Source: JANQMX01 sp965247175 | GTDB lineage: Bacteria > Pseudomonadota > Alphaproteobacteria > Kiloniellales > DSM-21159 | DNA length: 64,000 nt | Assembly: GCA_965247175.1 (NCBI GenBank) | Contig: OZ252006.1 | Coordinates: 930,001 to 994,000, forward strand | Reading direction: 5' to 3' | In this document: piece by piece, positions 1-8,934 of the stretch | Layout of the letters: each line of letters opens with the position of its first letter | How positions within the stretch are numbered: the stretch's first letter is position 1 | Notes under the pieces: generated by a model | What the model saw: the letters and a program-made list of their open reading frames with translations, nothing else | Told to the model about the DNA's origin: nothing | Database searches by the model: none | Made by a program: the position numbers and the translations under genes

Positions 1-197
1 TCGTAGTAGCCGGCCCGGGTCAGCTCCTTGATCTGCGCGATGTGCTTTGGCGCCACATCAGGCAGCATTTCGATGTAGACGGTCCCCTGGTCGGTCTCCA
101 TGACCAGGATGTTCTCTGGGTCCTTGCCCGGAAATTCTTGTGCTTGCACGCTTACGGTCCCTAGCAGTGCGGCGAAGATGATCGCGAGAAACTTCAT
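1..197 (-). CDS. Peptidyl-prolyl cis-trans isomerase, cyclophilin type (3' part outside window)
   Basis: Only the first 65 or so codons are inside the window; the gene continues past position 1. The protein begins with a signal peptide (MKFLAIIFAALLGTVSVQAQ), so it is exported, and then runs into the start of a cyclophilin domain: a strand reading VMETDQGTVYIEM followed by LPDVAPKHIAQIKEL, the typical 'xTxxGxIxIELxxxxAPxxVxNFxxL' opening of the family. Cyclophilins isomerise X-Pro peptide bonds; a secreted one would help envelope protein folding. The start ATG is at 195-197. The catalytic Arg/Phe/His part of the fold is not visible here. Confidence 0.85.
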   Translation of the reverse strand, partial: MKFLAIIFAALLGTVSVQAQEFPGKDPENILVMETDQGTVYIEMLPDVAPKHIAQIKELTRAGYY

Positions 198-334
198 GGC
201 AGTCCTTGGCCTTGTGTCATGTAGCTCGGCGTCTCTGCGGAGCAATCTTGGCAAGAGCGAGACGCTCACGCAGGTGTGACCCAATAGCAAGACAAATGGT
301 CCCGAGTCAGCTCAACCCGAGCCATCTCCTAGTG

Positions 335-1549
335 TCAGCCCATGGCCGCCTGGAGATTGGTATCGAGCCGGTCGAGGAACTGGTTGGTGGTCAGCCAAGT
401 CTGATCGGGGGCGATCAGGAGTGCCAGGTCCTTGGTCATGGCGCCGCTCTCGACCGTTTCGATGCAGACCCGCTCCAGGGTTTCGGCGAAGCGCACCACC
501 TCTGGCGTATCGTCGAAGGCGCCGCGGTAGGCTAGGCCGCGGGTCCAGGCGAAGATCGAGGCAATTGGGTTGGTCGAGGTTTCCTTGCCGGCCTGATGCA
601 GGCGGTAGTGCCGCGTCACCGTGCCGTGGGCCGCCTCCGCCTCGACGGTATTGCCATCGGGTGTCATCAGGACCGAGGTCATCAGGCCGAGCGAACCGAA
701 GCCCTGCGCCACGGTATCGGACTGCACGTCGCCGTCATAGTTCTTGCAGGCCCAGACGAAGCCGCCATTCCACTTCATCGCGCAGGCGACCATATCGTCG
801 ATCAGCCGGTGTTCATAGGTGATATCAGCTTCGGCAAACTTCTCTTTGAATTCGCTCTCGAAAACTTCTTCGAAGAGGTCCTTGAAGCGGCCGTCGTAGG
901 CCTTGAGAATCGTATTCTTGGTTGAGAGGTAGACCGGCCAGCCCAGCGCCAGGCCGTAGTTCATGCAGGCACGGGCGAAGCCGCGGATGCTGTCATCGAG
1001 ATTGTACATGGAAAGCGCCACGCCGCCGCCCGGGAAGTCGTAGACCTCCCGCTCGATGGGGGCGCTGCCGTCCTCGGGCTCGAAGCGAATGGTCAGCTTG
1101 CCCTTGCCGGGGACCACAAAGTCGGTCGCGCGATACTGGTCACCGAAGGCATGACGTCCGATGACGATGGGCTTGGTCCAGCCCGGCACCAGCCGCGGCA
1201 CGTTTTCACAGATGATGGGCTGGCGGAACACCGTGCCGCCCAGGATGTTGCGGATGGTGCCGTTGGGCGAGCGCCACATCTGCTTGAGGCCGAACTCCTC
1301 GACTCGCTGTTCGTCCGGCGTGATGGTGGCGCACTTGACGCCCACCCGGTGCTGCTTGATCGCGTTGGCCGCATCGATGGTGATCTGATCGTCCGTGCGG
1401 TCGCGCTCTTCGATGCCGAGGTCATAGTACAGCAGATCAACGTCGAGATAGGGCAGAATGAGCTTTTCCTTGATGAAGGCCCAGATAATCCGGGTCATCT
1501 CGTCCCCGTCCAGCTCAACAATCGGATTCTTGACTTTGATCTTCTGCAT
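335..1549 (-). CDS. icd: Isocitrate dehydrogenase, NADP-dependent
   Basis: TCA-cycle enzyme converting isocitrate and NADP to 2-oxoglutarate, CO2 and NADPH in the cytoplasm. The 404-residue length and the opening MQKIKVKNPIVELDGDEMTR match the homodimeric eukaryote-like IDH found in many alphaproteobacteria, not the E. coli type. Visible landmarks are the substrate-loop region around SPNGTIRNILGGTVFR, the metal/substrate aspartates in LIDDMVACAMK, the YDGDVQSD segment and the coenzyme motif EAAHGTVTRHYR near the C-terminus. The upstream 140 bp contains no gene. The 137 bp between its stop and the cyclophilin start holds nothing recognisable. Confidence 0.97.
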   Translation of the reverse strand: MQKIKVKNPIVELDGDEMTRIIWAFIKEKLILPYLDVDLLYYDLGIEERDRTDDQITIDAANAIKQHRVGVKCATITPDEQRVEEFGLKQMWRSPNGTIRNILGGTVFRQPIICENVPRLVPGWTKPIVIGRHAFGDQYRATDFVVPGKGKLTIRFEPEDGSAPIEREVYDFPGGGVALSMYNLDDSIRGFARACMNYGLALGWPVYLSTKNTILKAYDGRFKDLFEEVFESEFKEKFAEADITYEHRLIDDMVACAMKWNGGFVWACKNYDGDVQSDTVAQGFGSLGLMTSVLMTPDGNTVEAEAAHGTVTRHYRLHQAGKETSTNPIASIFAWTRGLAYRGAFDDTPEVVRFAETLERVCIETVESGAMTKDLALLIAPDQTWLTTNQFLDRLDTNLQAAMG

Positions 1550-1691
1550 GATGCTCCGCTCTTTCGCCCCTGATGATACGGCGCGGGCTGCGCCCGGGGC
1601 TCATTTCACACTATGTTGCAGAGCACAATAATTGGCGGCCCGGAGGGCACAAGCCCTGCTTTCTGATTAGCCGGCCTGCCTTTGGGGGCTT

Positions 1692-2276
1692 TCAGATCTG
1701 GGTGGGGTTCGAGGCGAATCGGGGCGCAGGCGCGGCCGCGATTTGGGCGAAGAGATCGTCGATGGAGGCGGCAACCGAGAAGAGGTTGCTGTACTCGGGC
1801 CTGACGAACTTTTCGGCCAGCTGGTGGGTAACCAGCTCCAGGAGCAGGTCCCAGTAGCCTTCTTGATTGAGCAGGACGATCGGCATGTCGTGCAGCTTGA
1901 GCTGGCGCCAGGTGATGATCTCGAAGGTCTCATCAAGGGTCCCGAAGCCGCCCGGCAGGACGCAGAAGGCATCGGCCAGCTCGAACATCCGCATCTTGCG
2001 AGTGTGCATGTTTTCAACGACTTCTAGGACCTGAGCCCCGGTGTGGTCGACCTCGACTTCTTTCAGCAGGGCCGGAATCACCCCGTGAACGATGCCGCCA
2101 TGCGCCAAGGCGCCATCGGCCAGCCGCCCCATCAGGCCAACGCGGCCGCCGCCAAAGACCACTTTGATGCCACGCCGGGCACATTCGGCGCCGAGTTCAT
2201 AGGCAAGCTCGAGGTAATGCTCGGAGCAGCGATCGGAGGAGCCGCAATAGACGCAGAGGGCTGAGACTTCACTCAT
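1692..2276 (-). CDS. LOG-family nucleoside 5'-monophosphate phosphoribohydrolase (TIGR00730 type)
   Basis: A 194-residue cytoplasmic Rossmann-fold protein with the signature PGGFGTLDETFE at about residue 107-118, together with the upstream GGGRVGLMG loop. This is the LOG/YgdH-type motif that binds the phosphate of a nucleoside monophosphate and cleaves the base from ribose 5-phosphate; plant and some bacterial members activate cytokinins. The N-terminal CVYCGSSDR is also typical of the family. The physiological substrate in this organism cannot be read from sequence. It lies upstream of icd on the same strand, with about 140 bp between them. Confidence 0.9.
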   Translation of the reverse strand: MSEVSALCVYCGSSDRCSEHYLELAYELGAECARRGIKVVFGGGRVGLMGRLADGALAHGGIVHGVIPALLKEVEVDHTGAQVLEVVENMHTRKMRMFELADAFCVLPGGFGTLDETFEIITWRQLKLHDMPIVLLNQEGYWDLLLELVTHQLAEKFVRPEYSNLFSVAASIDDLFAQIAAAPAPRFASNPTQI

Positions 2277-2481
2277 ACAGTCCTAATCCATCGTTCGCGT
2301 TATTGACTGGATGGGTGGGCGTAAGGCGGCTTTGTTTTCCCGTTCCACCCCGAAAGGGCAAGTTCTCATCCAAAGCCGGGGCAGATTTTGCGTCCTGCGC
2401 ATCTTGCGTATTACGATGTGGGAAAGAAGCATTCAAATGGTGAAAGCCAATGCGGCCGAATAAGTCGCTGGAGATGTGGGC

Positions 2482-4317
2482 ATGAATTCGCAGTCGGTGG
2501 TTCTGCTGGCGGCGGTGGTCACTGCGGTGGTTGTCGGAGGCTACTTGCTTTTGCAGGACGATGGCTCGGCCCCGGGCGAGGGGGGTGAGCGCGCGGGCAC
2601 GGTCCAGCAGTCTCTCGGTGACGTTGCCGAATCCGCGCAGGAAGCGGAAAGCGAGGCGCGGCAATCGCAGGAGGACGAGAGCGAAGCGGCGGAGACCGCT
2701 CCGGACGATCAGACTTCTGTAGAGCAAGCAGCACCCCAGACAGCAGAGCTGCAAACGACAGAGCAGGCAACGCCGGAACCTGAGGCGACGGAACAGGCGG
2801 CGTCCGAAGAAAACGTCGATCCGGCGGGCAACGACAGCGAGGACACGGCGGCCGAAGAGCAAAGTGCGACGGGTGAAGACGGCACTGAGGCAGCGTTGGC
2901 ACCTGACACGCGCGCCGTGCAGCAAGCTCTGCAAGACGCATCGAAGGAACTCGACAACGCAGCCGCGCAAGCCGAGACACAAGGCGCCCCGTCTGAGCCG
3001 AGCAGCGAGACGGCAGGAGCGTCTGCCGAGCTGCCGAAGGCGGAAGACCGCGACGCCGCTGCCGAGGCCGCTCAAGCGGCGGCCTCGCAGCAAGAGCAGC
3101 AGACGGCACCTGCTGCCTCGCAGACAGAGCAAGGTGAGGCCGACAGCGCAGCGAAATCGGACGATACGCCTGCCAGCGAAGAGCCCAAGGAGGAGACTGT
3201 GGAGGCGGAAACGGCGCAGTCTCAAGCGGCCGACGCCGAGTCCTCCCAGCCCACTGAAGATACCGCAAAGAGCGAGCCGGCAGAGGATCAACCTCAAGAG
3301 CAAGATCCGGAACCAACTGCGCCAGCGCTGACACAGGAAGAGCAGACAGAAACAGAGGAGACCGTGGTCGCGGCCTTGCCGAAAACGCCGCTGCCGGACG
3401 AGGACCAGACCTCCGTCGAGGAGCAAGAAGAGCAGGCCGAGCCGCAGACGCCGCCACCTTCGTTCGACGTGGTCCGCATCGAGCGCGACGGCGCCTTGGT
3501 GGCGGCCGGGCAGAGCCCGCGCGGCAGCCGCGTCTTTCTGCTGCGCGACGGCAAGGTGGAAGCCGAGGCCGAGTCCGACCGGCGCGGCAACTGGGTGCTG
3601 ATTCTCGATCGGCCCTTGCCGCCGGGCGACCACGAGCTGTTGCTCGAAGCGCGCCTGCCGTCCGGTGAGACCATCCGCTCTTCGGAGCTGGTGGTGGCCT
3701 CCGTACCCCGCGGACCGACACAAGCGGACGAGCGCGAACAAGCATCGAATGATGAAGGGGAGGGCTCCGAGGAGGCGGTCGCCATCGCCGTGCCGCAGGA
3801 AGGCGGCGGAGCCCGCGTCCTGCAAGGTCAGGACGTGGAAGAGAACGAGGGCCTGCGCACGCTCGGCCTCTCTATCCTCTCGGTCGATTACGACGCCGAG
3901 GGCTTCATCAAGGTGGCCGGGCGCGGTCTGCCGGGTTCCAATGTGCTGGCCTACCTCGACAATCGCCCAATTGGGCAAACGCGTGTCGCTGCCGATGAGC
4001 GTTGGCTGATTGCGCCGGAAACAGCGGTGGAGGAAGGGCTCTACCAGCTCCGGGTCGATCAGCTGAACGAGGCCGGCGAGGTCATCGCACGCCTGGAAAC
4101 GATCTTCGCCCGCACCGTCTTCATTGCTGACCTGCCGCGCGACCGCATGGTGGTGGTCCAGCCCGGCAACAGCCTCTGGCGTCTCGCCCGCCGTCTCTAC
4201 GGCGAGGGCATCCTCTATTCGGTGATCTACGAGGCCAACCAGGACCAGATCCGCGACCCGGACCTGATCTACCCGGGGCAGATCTTCGTCGCTCCGCCGG
4301 AACTGCAGGCGAACTAA
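2482..4317 (+). CDS. Membrane-anchored protein with long acidic linker, Ig-like region and C-terminal LysM domain
   Basis: The chosen ATG at 2482 has GGAG 8 bp upstream; an in-frame GTG two codons earlier is less likely. The 611-residue protein starts with one uncleaved membrane segment (residues about 5-24). Then come roughly 280 residues of low complexity dominated by Glu, Ala, Gln, Ser and Thr. From about 320 there is a region resembling bacterial Ig-like modules (ERDGALVAAGQSPRGSRVFL, then a second copy-like segment near VAGRGLPGSNVLAYL). The last 50 residues are a LysM domain (VQPGNSLWRLARRLYGEG ... IYPGQIFVAP), which binds peptidoglycan. The design suggests a rod spanning from the inner membrane to the cell wall. 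Function beyond wall binding is unknown. Confidence 0.88.
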   Translation: MNSQSVVLLAAVVTAVVVGGYLLLQDDGSAPGEGGERAGTVQQSLGDVAESAQEAESEARQSQEDESEAAETAPDDQTSVEQAAPQTAELQTTEQATPEPEATEQAASEENVDPAGNDSEDTAAEEQSATGEDGTEAALAPDTRAVQQALQDASKELDNAAAQAETQGAPSEPSSETAGASAELPKAEDRDAAAEAAQAAASQQEQQTAPAASQTEQGEADSAAKSDDTPASEEPKEETVEAETAQSQAADAESSQPTEDTAKSEPAEDQPQEQDPEPTAPALTQEEQTETEETVVAALPKTPLPDEDQTSVEEQEEQAEPQTPPPSFDVVRIERDGALVAAGQSPRGSRVFLLRDGKVEAEAESDRRGNWVLILDRPLPPGDHELLLEARLPSGETIRSSELVVASVPRGPTQADEREQASNDEGEGSEEAVAIAVPQEGGGARVLQGQDVEENEGLRTLGLSILSVDYDAEGFIKVAGRGLPGSNVLAYLDNRPIGQTRVAADERWLIAPETAVEEGLYQLRVDQLNEAGEVIARLETIFARTVFIADLPRDRMVVVQPGNSLWRLARRLYGEGILYSVIYEANQDQIRDPDLIYPGQIFVAPPELQAN

Positions 4318-4358
4318 GCGACCCCGCTATGCAGAGGCGGTTGCGGTCATTCTTGAAA

Positions 4359-4411
4359 TGTCATCCCGGCCAAGGGCTCCGCGTAAGCGGAGACCGGGAG
4401 CCGGGAACCAT
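4359..4411 (+). repeat. Dispersed hairpin element, left copy
   Basis: Begins TGTCATCCCGGCCAAGGGC and ends GAGCCGGGAACCAT, so it folds back on itself (CCCGGC against GCCGGG). The same sequence in reverse complement appears at 4495-4536. Elements of the form TGTCATCCCGG...CCGGGA are common between genes in alphaproteobacteria. It lies in the 260 bp between two convergent genes, which otherwise holds no coding sequence. Confidence 0.7.
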
Positions 4412-4494
4412 GCAGAAGTAGGCACCGCCCGACGTTGATTTTTCAACGGCTGCCAGCGGCATGACACAATCCGAGGGCTCGTCCCGGGCGAGTA

Positions 4495-4536
4495 ATGGAC
4501 CCCGGCTCGCGGGCTTCGCCCTTGGCCGGGGTGACA
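4495..4536 (-). repeat. Dispersed hairpin element, right copy (inverted)
   Basis: Read on the minus strand it starts TGTCACCCCGGCCAAGGGC and ends GAGCCGGGGTCCAT, nearly identical to the ends of the left copy at 4359-4411; the centres differ. The copies face each other with about 83 bp between. The pair could also fold into one large hairpin and act as a bidirectional terminator between the LysM gene and the RND permease gene. Confidence 0.7.
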
Positions 4537-4577
4537 GCCTGTCGTGTACCGTCCGCCGTAGCCTACTGGGCTAAGGA

Positions 4578-7500
4578 CTACTCGGCGGCTTCGGGGACCG
4601 GGCGGGGTGTGCCGGGCAGCGGCTTGACCGTGCCGCCCTCGGCCGGAAGACCGTCCGCGGGTCCTGCCGGGCCGCCGCGCCAGCGCCGCAGCATCTCCGT
4701 CACCCGCACCCGCATGAGCAGCGCGCAAGGCGTGACCACCAGGGTGAGCAGGGTGGAGAAGGCAAGGCCGAAGGCGATCGCCGTGGCGAGCTGCGTCCAC
4801 CACTGGGTCGAGGGAGCGCCGATCTGCACCATCCGGTTCGCCAGATCGACGTTGGCCCCGAGCACCATGGGCATGAGCCCGAGAATGGTGGTGATCGTGG
4901 TCAGAAAGACTGGCCGGAGACGTTGGGCGCCCGTCTCCAAGATCGCTTGCAGCGGATCGCCCATCTCCCGCTTCAGGCGGTCATAGGTATCGATCAGAAC
5001 GATGTTGTTGTTCACCACAATGCCTGCGAGGGCGATGACGCCGATTCCGCTCATGACGATGCCGAAGGGCTGTCCGGTCAACAGGAGGCCGAGCATGACT
5101 CCGATGGTCGACATGACCACAGCGGAGAGAATGAGGAAGGCGCTGTAGAAGCTGTTGAACTGTGTGATCAGAACGGCGGCCATCAAGAAAAGAGCAATGG
5201 CGAAGGCCTTGAGGAGAAAGGCCTGAGCCTCCGCCTGTTCTTCGTCCTCGCCCTTGAAGTTGAGGCGCACGCGGCGGTCGATATCGGCTTGCGCCAGCCA
5301 GCTGCGCATTTCGCCGGCAATGGTGTCGGCCAGATAGGGATTGCCCGTTGCCGGATTGATGCCGACGTCGGCCTTCACCGTCATCACCCGCGAACCGTCC
5401 ATCCGCCGCAGCAGAGAGACCTTGGGGGCGGGCCGCCACTCGACGAAGTTGGCGATCGGGACCAGGCCGTTCTCCGTCTGCATGCGGATCTGGCCAAGCT
5501 CGTTGATGTTGCGATAGCGCTCGGGAAAGCGAACGACGATATCGACTTCGTCATCCGTCTCGTCCGGCCGGTACTCGCCAATCTCCAGCCCCTTGGTCAG
5601 CATCTGCACGTAAGAGCCGACCAGCGTGATGTCGGCGCCGAACTTGGCGGCCTGGGCCCGGTCGACGTCGAGCTGCAGCTCGATGCCGGGGATGGGCAGT
5701 CCGTCCTCCACGTCGCGGACACCCTCGATCGAGCGGAGTTTTTCCGCGATCTGCTGGGCCACGGGCGGGATCAGCTCGGGCCAGTCAGAGGCCACCTGGA
5801 TCTGAATGGGCTTGCCGACCGGCGGGCCGGCTTCCTCCTTGCGGGCCTCGATCATGATGCCGGCCAGATCGCTCGTGCGTTCCCGGATATCGTCCAGGAT
5901 GGTCTCGGCCGGCCGACGGGCGAACCAATCGGTGAACTCGAGCTGAACGCTGCCGATCAGGTCTTCCGGCTCATCATCGTTTTCCCGGCCCGAGTAGGCC
6001 ATGCTCCGCCCGTAGATAGCGTGAAACTCGCCGCGTTCCCGCTGCAGGTCGATGATCCGCTGTTCGACCTGACGCAACAGGGCATCGCGCTCGTCGATGG
6101 AGAAGTTGCCGCGGCCGTGCACCCAGATCTGCACGTTGTCCGGTTCGACGTCGGGGAAGAACTCGACACCTTCGCCCCATTTCGCATAGGCGACCTGTAC
6201 GAGAACCAGCAGGCTGACGGCCCCGAGCACCACCAGGAAGGGATGCTTCAAGGCCAGCCCGAGGAACCCGAGATAGGCGCGCGTCGGCAAGCTCCTCTCA
6301 GACTCGACGGGCGCACCCGAAGCACTCGCCAAGGCGGGTTGCGGCGCGACCCGCCGGCCCAGCACGGAGCCGAGAGTCGGGATGAAGACCAGCGCCATGA
6401 GAAGCGAGGCGCTCAAAGTGGCAATCAGGGTGATCGGCAGGAATTTCATGAACTCGCCGACCACGCCGGGCCAGAAGAGCAGCGGGGTGAAGGCGGCCAA
6501 GGTGGTTGCCGTCGCGGCGATGATTGGCCAGGCCATGCGCTTGGCGGCGGCAGCATAGGCTTCCTTGCGGCCCAGGCCTTCGCTGAGCTTCCGGTCGGCG
6601 TACTCCGTGACCACGATGGCGCCGTCGACCAGCATGCCGACCGCGAGAATGAGGCTGAAAAGGACGACGATGTTGACCGTCAGGCCAGCCGTGGCGAGGA
6701 CGAGAATGCCTGTGAGGAAGGAGCCGGGTATGGCGACGCCGACCAGCCCGGCGGAGCGCAGCCCGAGCGCTGCTACGATAACGATCATCACCAGCAGGAC
6801 GGCGCTCAGCACGTTGTTCTGCAGATCGCTGAGCATGGTGCGGATGGTCGTCGACTTGTCGGAGCTGAAGCCGTACTTGACGCCCTCCGGCCAGTTGGCC
6901 GCACTGGCGATGACCACCTCTTTCACCCGCTCGATGGTCTCGATGATGTTCTCGCCTGTGCGCTTCTTGATCTCCAGCGAAAGCCCCGGCTTGCCGTTGA
7001 TGCGGACGAAACTGGTCGGGTCGACGAAAGTGGTGCGCAGCACGCCGATGTCGCGGAACCGCACCACGGCGTCCTCATTGACCTTGATCGGCATGTCGAG
7101 GATGTCGTCGCGGCCTTCGAACAGCCCCGGCACCTTGATGGGGAAGCGCCCGGCGCCGGTGTCCAACGAGCCGGCGGTAACCAGGCGGTTGGAGTTGCCG
7201 ACCGCCTCCATGACCGCACGCGCATCGATGTTGTAGCTCTCGAGCATCAGAGGATCGAGCACCAGCTCGATCAATTCATCCCGATCTCCGCCGATCTCCG
7301 CCTCCAAGACCATGGGAATGGCCTCGATGCGGTCCTGCAGGTCGCGTGCGACCCGCAGCAAGGTGCGTTCGGGCACGTCGCCGGAGAGCGTCACCACCAT
7401 CACCGGGAAGAGGCTGAAATTGACCTCGTGGACGGTGGGCTCTTCGGCATCCTCCGGGATTTCCGATTTGGCGAGGTCGACCTTCTCCCGCACGTCGGCA

Positions 7501-7817
7501 AGGGCGATGTCCGGGTCGAAACCGGCATCGAACTCGAGCACAACGCTGGCGCCGCCCTCGAAGGCCTGAGAGCGCATCTCCTTGACGCCCTCGATGCCGT
7601 TCAGCTCCGTCTCCATGGGCTTGACCAGCAGCCGCTCGGCATCCTCGGGCGAGATGCCGTTATGGGACAGGGAGACGTAGATGATCGGGATGTTGATGTC
7701 CGGGTCGGCTTCCTTCGGGATCTCCTGGTAGGCGTAAGTGCCGGCGACCAACAGCATCACCAGCGCCGCAAGCACCGTGCGCGAGTGGCTGATGGCCGCA
7801 TCGATGATGGCACTCAC
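4578..7817 (-). CDS. RND-family efflux pump inner-membrane permease (AcrB/HAE1 type)
   Basis: A 1079-residue inner-membrane proton-driven pump subunit. Typical features are the N-terminal membrane helix, the periplasmic loop start with EADPDINIPIIYVSLSHNGISPEDAERL, the central helices with VGMLVDGAIVVTEY carrying one of the proton-relay aspartates (the family often has two adjacent; here the second is Gly), and the duplicated second half with VVNNNIVLIDTYDRLKREMG. It forms an operon with the adaptor upstream (4 bp overlap) and padR. No outer-membrane channel gene is next to it. Substrates cannot be predicted. The opposite strand carries a 1046-codon open frame that is a composition artefact. 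Confidence 0.95.
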   Translation of the reverse strand: MSAIIDAAISHSRTVLAALVMLLVAGTYAYQEIPKEADPDINIPIIYVSLSHNGISPEDAERLLVKPMETELNGIEGVKEMRSQAFEGGASVVLEFDAGFDPDIALADVREKVDLAKSEIPEDAEEPTVHEVNFSLFPVMVVTLSGDVPERTLLRVARDLQDRIEAIPMVLEAEIGGDRDELIELVLDPLMLESYNIDARAVMEAVGNSNRLVTAGSLDTGAGRFPIKVPGLFEGRDDILDMPIKVNEDAVVRFRDIGVLRTTFVDPTSFVRINGKPGLSLEIKKRTGENIIETIERVKEVVIASAANWPEGVKYGFSSDKSTTIRTMLSDLQNNVLSAVLLVMIVIVAALGLRSAGLVGVAIPGSFLTGILVLATAGLTVNIVVLFSLILAVGMLVDGAIVVTEYADRKLSEGLGRKEAYAAAAKRMAWPIIAATATTLAAFTPLLFWPGVVGEFMKFLPITLIATLSASLLMALVFIPTLGSVLGRRVAPQPALASASGAPVESERSLPTRAYLGFLGLALKHPFLVVLGAVSLLVLVQVAYAKWGEGVEFFPDVEPDNVQIWVHGRGNFSIDERDALLRQVEQRIIDLQRERGEFHAIYGRSMAYSGRENDDEPEDLIGSVQLEFTDWFARRPAETILDDIRERTSDLAGIMIEARKEEAGPPVGKPIQIQVASDWPELIPPVAQQIAEKLRSIEGVRDVEDGLPIPGIELQLDVDRAQAAKFGADITLVGSYVQMLTKGLEIGEYRPDETDDEVDIVVRFPERYRNINELGQIRMQTENGLVPIANFVEWRPAPKVSLLRRMDGSRVMTVKADVGINPATGNPYLADTIAGEMRSWLAQADIDRRVRLNFKGEDEEQAEAQAFLLKAFAIALFLMAAVLITQFNSFYSAFLILSAVVMSTIGVMLGLLLTGQPFGIVMSGIGVIALAGIVVNNNIVLIDTYDRLKREMGDPLQAILETGAQRLRPVFLTTITTILGLMPMVLGANVDLANRMVQIGAPSTQWWTQLATAIAFGLAFSTLLTLVVTPCALLMRVRVTEMLRRWRGGPAGPADGLPAEGGTVKPLPGTPRPVPEAAE

Positions 7818-8926
7818 GAGCCAAGCTCCTCGCTGCTCGCCTGCTCGCCTTCCTCTACGGCGCGCACCTTCTGGCCTTCGGAGACGAACTCCTGGCCGAC
7901 CACGATCAAGGTCGCCTCGCTGGGCAGGCCTGAGATCCAGATACCGTCCTTCTCGTCTTCGACGATCTCGATTTCCGTGAAGCGGGCACGGCTGTCTTCG
8001 TCCACCACCATGACGCCGATGGCGCCGGCATCGGACAGGGTCAGGATCGCCGGAGAAATATAGTGGGCCGACACCGTCTCAAGCGGAACGGCGATCTCCG
8101 CCGTCATGCCGGCCGAGATCAGGCGGTCCGGATTGGCGACTTCGATTTCGGCCCGGAAGGTGCGAGTCTGCGGGTCGGCGTTGGCGCCGATGAAGCGGAC
8201 CACGCCGACGACGTCCCGGCCGTTGGCCAGGCGCGCCTCAGCATCGACCCCAATTTCCAGCTGGCCTATATCGTGCTCGCTGATCGGGGCGACCACGATG
8301 ATGGGGTCGAGGTCGATGATCTGACCGACCGTATCGCCAGGCTCGACGTAGTCGCCGAGCTCAACGTAGCGGTCTTCGAAGAAGCCGCCGAAGGGCGCTT
8401 CCACGGTCAGCATTTGAATCTCGATTTCCATGCGGCGCACCGCAGCTTGCGCGGCGTCATACTCGGCCTGGGCGGCGGCAAGCTGAGTTTCGGCGCGGAA
8501 GCCCTTGCTCCGCAGTGTGCGCGCAGCCTGCAGCTCAAGCCGCTTCTGCTCCAACAGAGCCTTGGCCTCCTGCAAGCTGGCGGGGCGCTCGCGCGGGTCG
8601 ATCTGCGCCAGTACCTCGTCCTTCTCGACCAGAGCACCTTCTTGAACCGGAAGCTCGACGATCTGGCCTTCGGTTTCGGTCCTGATGTCGACCATGCGCT
8701 CGGCTTCGGTTCGGCCGCGGACCAGCAGGGTCTTGCGATGAAGCTGGGACTCGGACTGGCGCGTGCGGACGGCAAAGGCCGTTTCCACGCTTTCGACCTC
8801 GGCCGCCGACCGTTGTGTTTCCGGCTGGACCGGGTCGTCGCCCACCATGCCCGAGGCGACCCAGCCGGTCGCCAGGGCGGCCAAGCCGACGGCAATCCAG
8901 ACGGACGTATTGCGTTTCTTAGGCAC
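7814..8926 (-). CDS. RND efflux pump periplasmic adaptor (membrane fusion protein)
   Basis: A 370-residue protein with an N-terminal membrane anchor (residues about 8-28). It has a lipoyl/barrel-sandwich half (RTETEGQIVELPVQEGALVEKDEVLAQIDPRE split around an alpha-hairpin rich in Ala, Glu and Arg) and a beta-barrel domain after VEAPFGGFFEDRYVELGDYV. The adaptor links the permease to an outer-membrane channel. It is translated between padR (8 bp upstream) and the permease (4 bp overlap), so the three genes are one transcription unit. Confidence 0.93.
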   Translation of the reverse strand: MPKKRNTSVWIAVGLAALATGWVASGMVGDDPVQPETQRSAAEVESVETAFAVRTRQSESQLHRKTLLVRGRTEAERMVDIRTETEGQIVELPVQEGALVEKDEVLAQIDPRERPASLQEAKALLEQKRLELQAARTLRSKGFRAETQLAAAQAEYDAAQAAVRRMEIEIQMLTVEAPFGGFFEDRYVELGDYVEPGDTVGQIIDLDPIIVVAPISEHDIGQLEIGVDAEARLANGRDVVGVVRFIGANADPQTRTFRAEIEVANPDRLISAGMTAEIAVPLETVSAHYISPAILTLSDAGAIGVMVVDEDSRARFTEIEIVEDEKDGIWISGLPSEATLIVVGQEFVSEGQKVRAVEEGEQASSEELGS

Positions 8927-8934
8927 CTGTCTCT

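Noticed and set aside
2269..3978. 569-codon open frame on the minus strand
   Set aside because: Antisense to the acidic LysM protein; Leu/Arg/Cys-rich composition is the mirror of Glu/Ala/Gln codons, with no ribosome binding site.
4923..8063. 1046-codon open frame on the plus strand
   Set aside because: Exactly antisense to the RND permease; arises from strong third-position GC bias and has Asp/His/Gln-rich, domain-free sequence.
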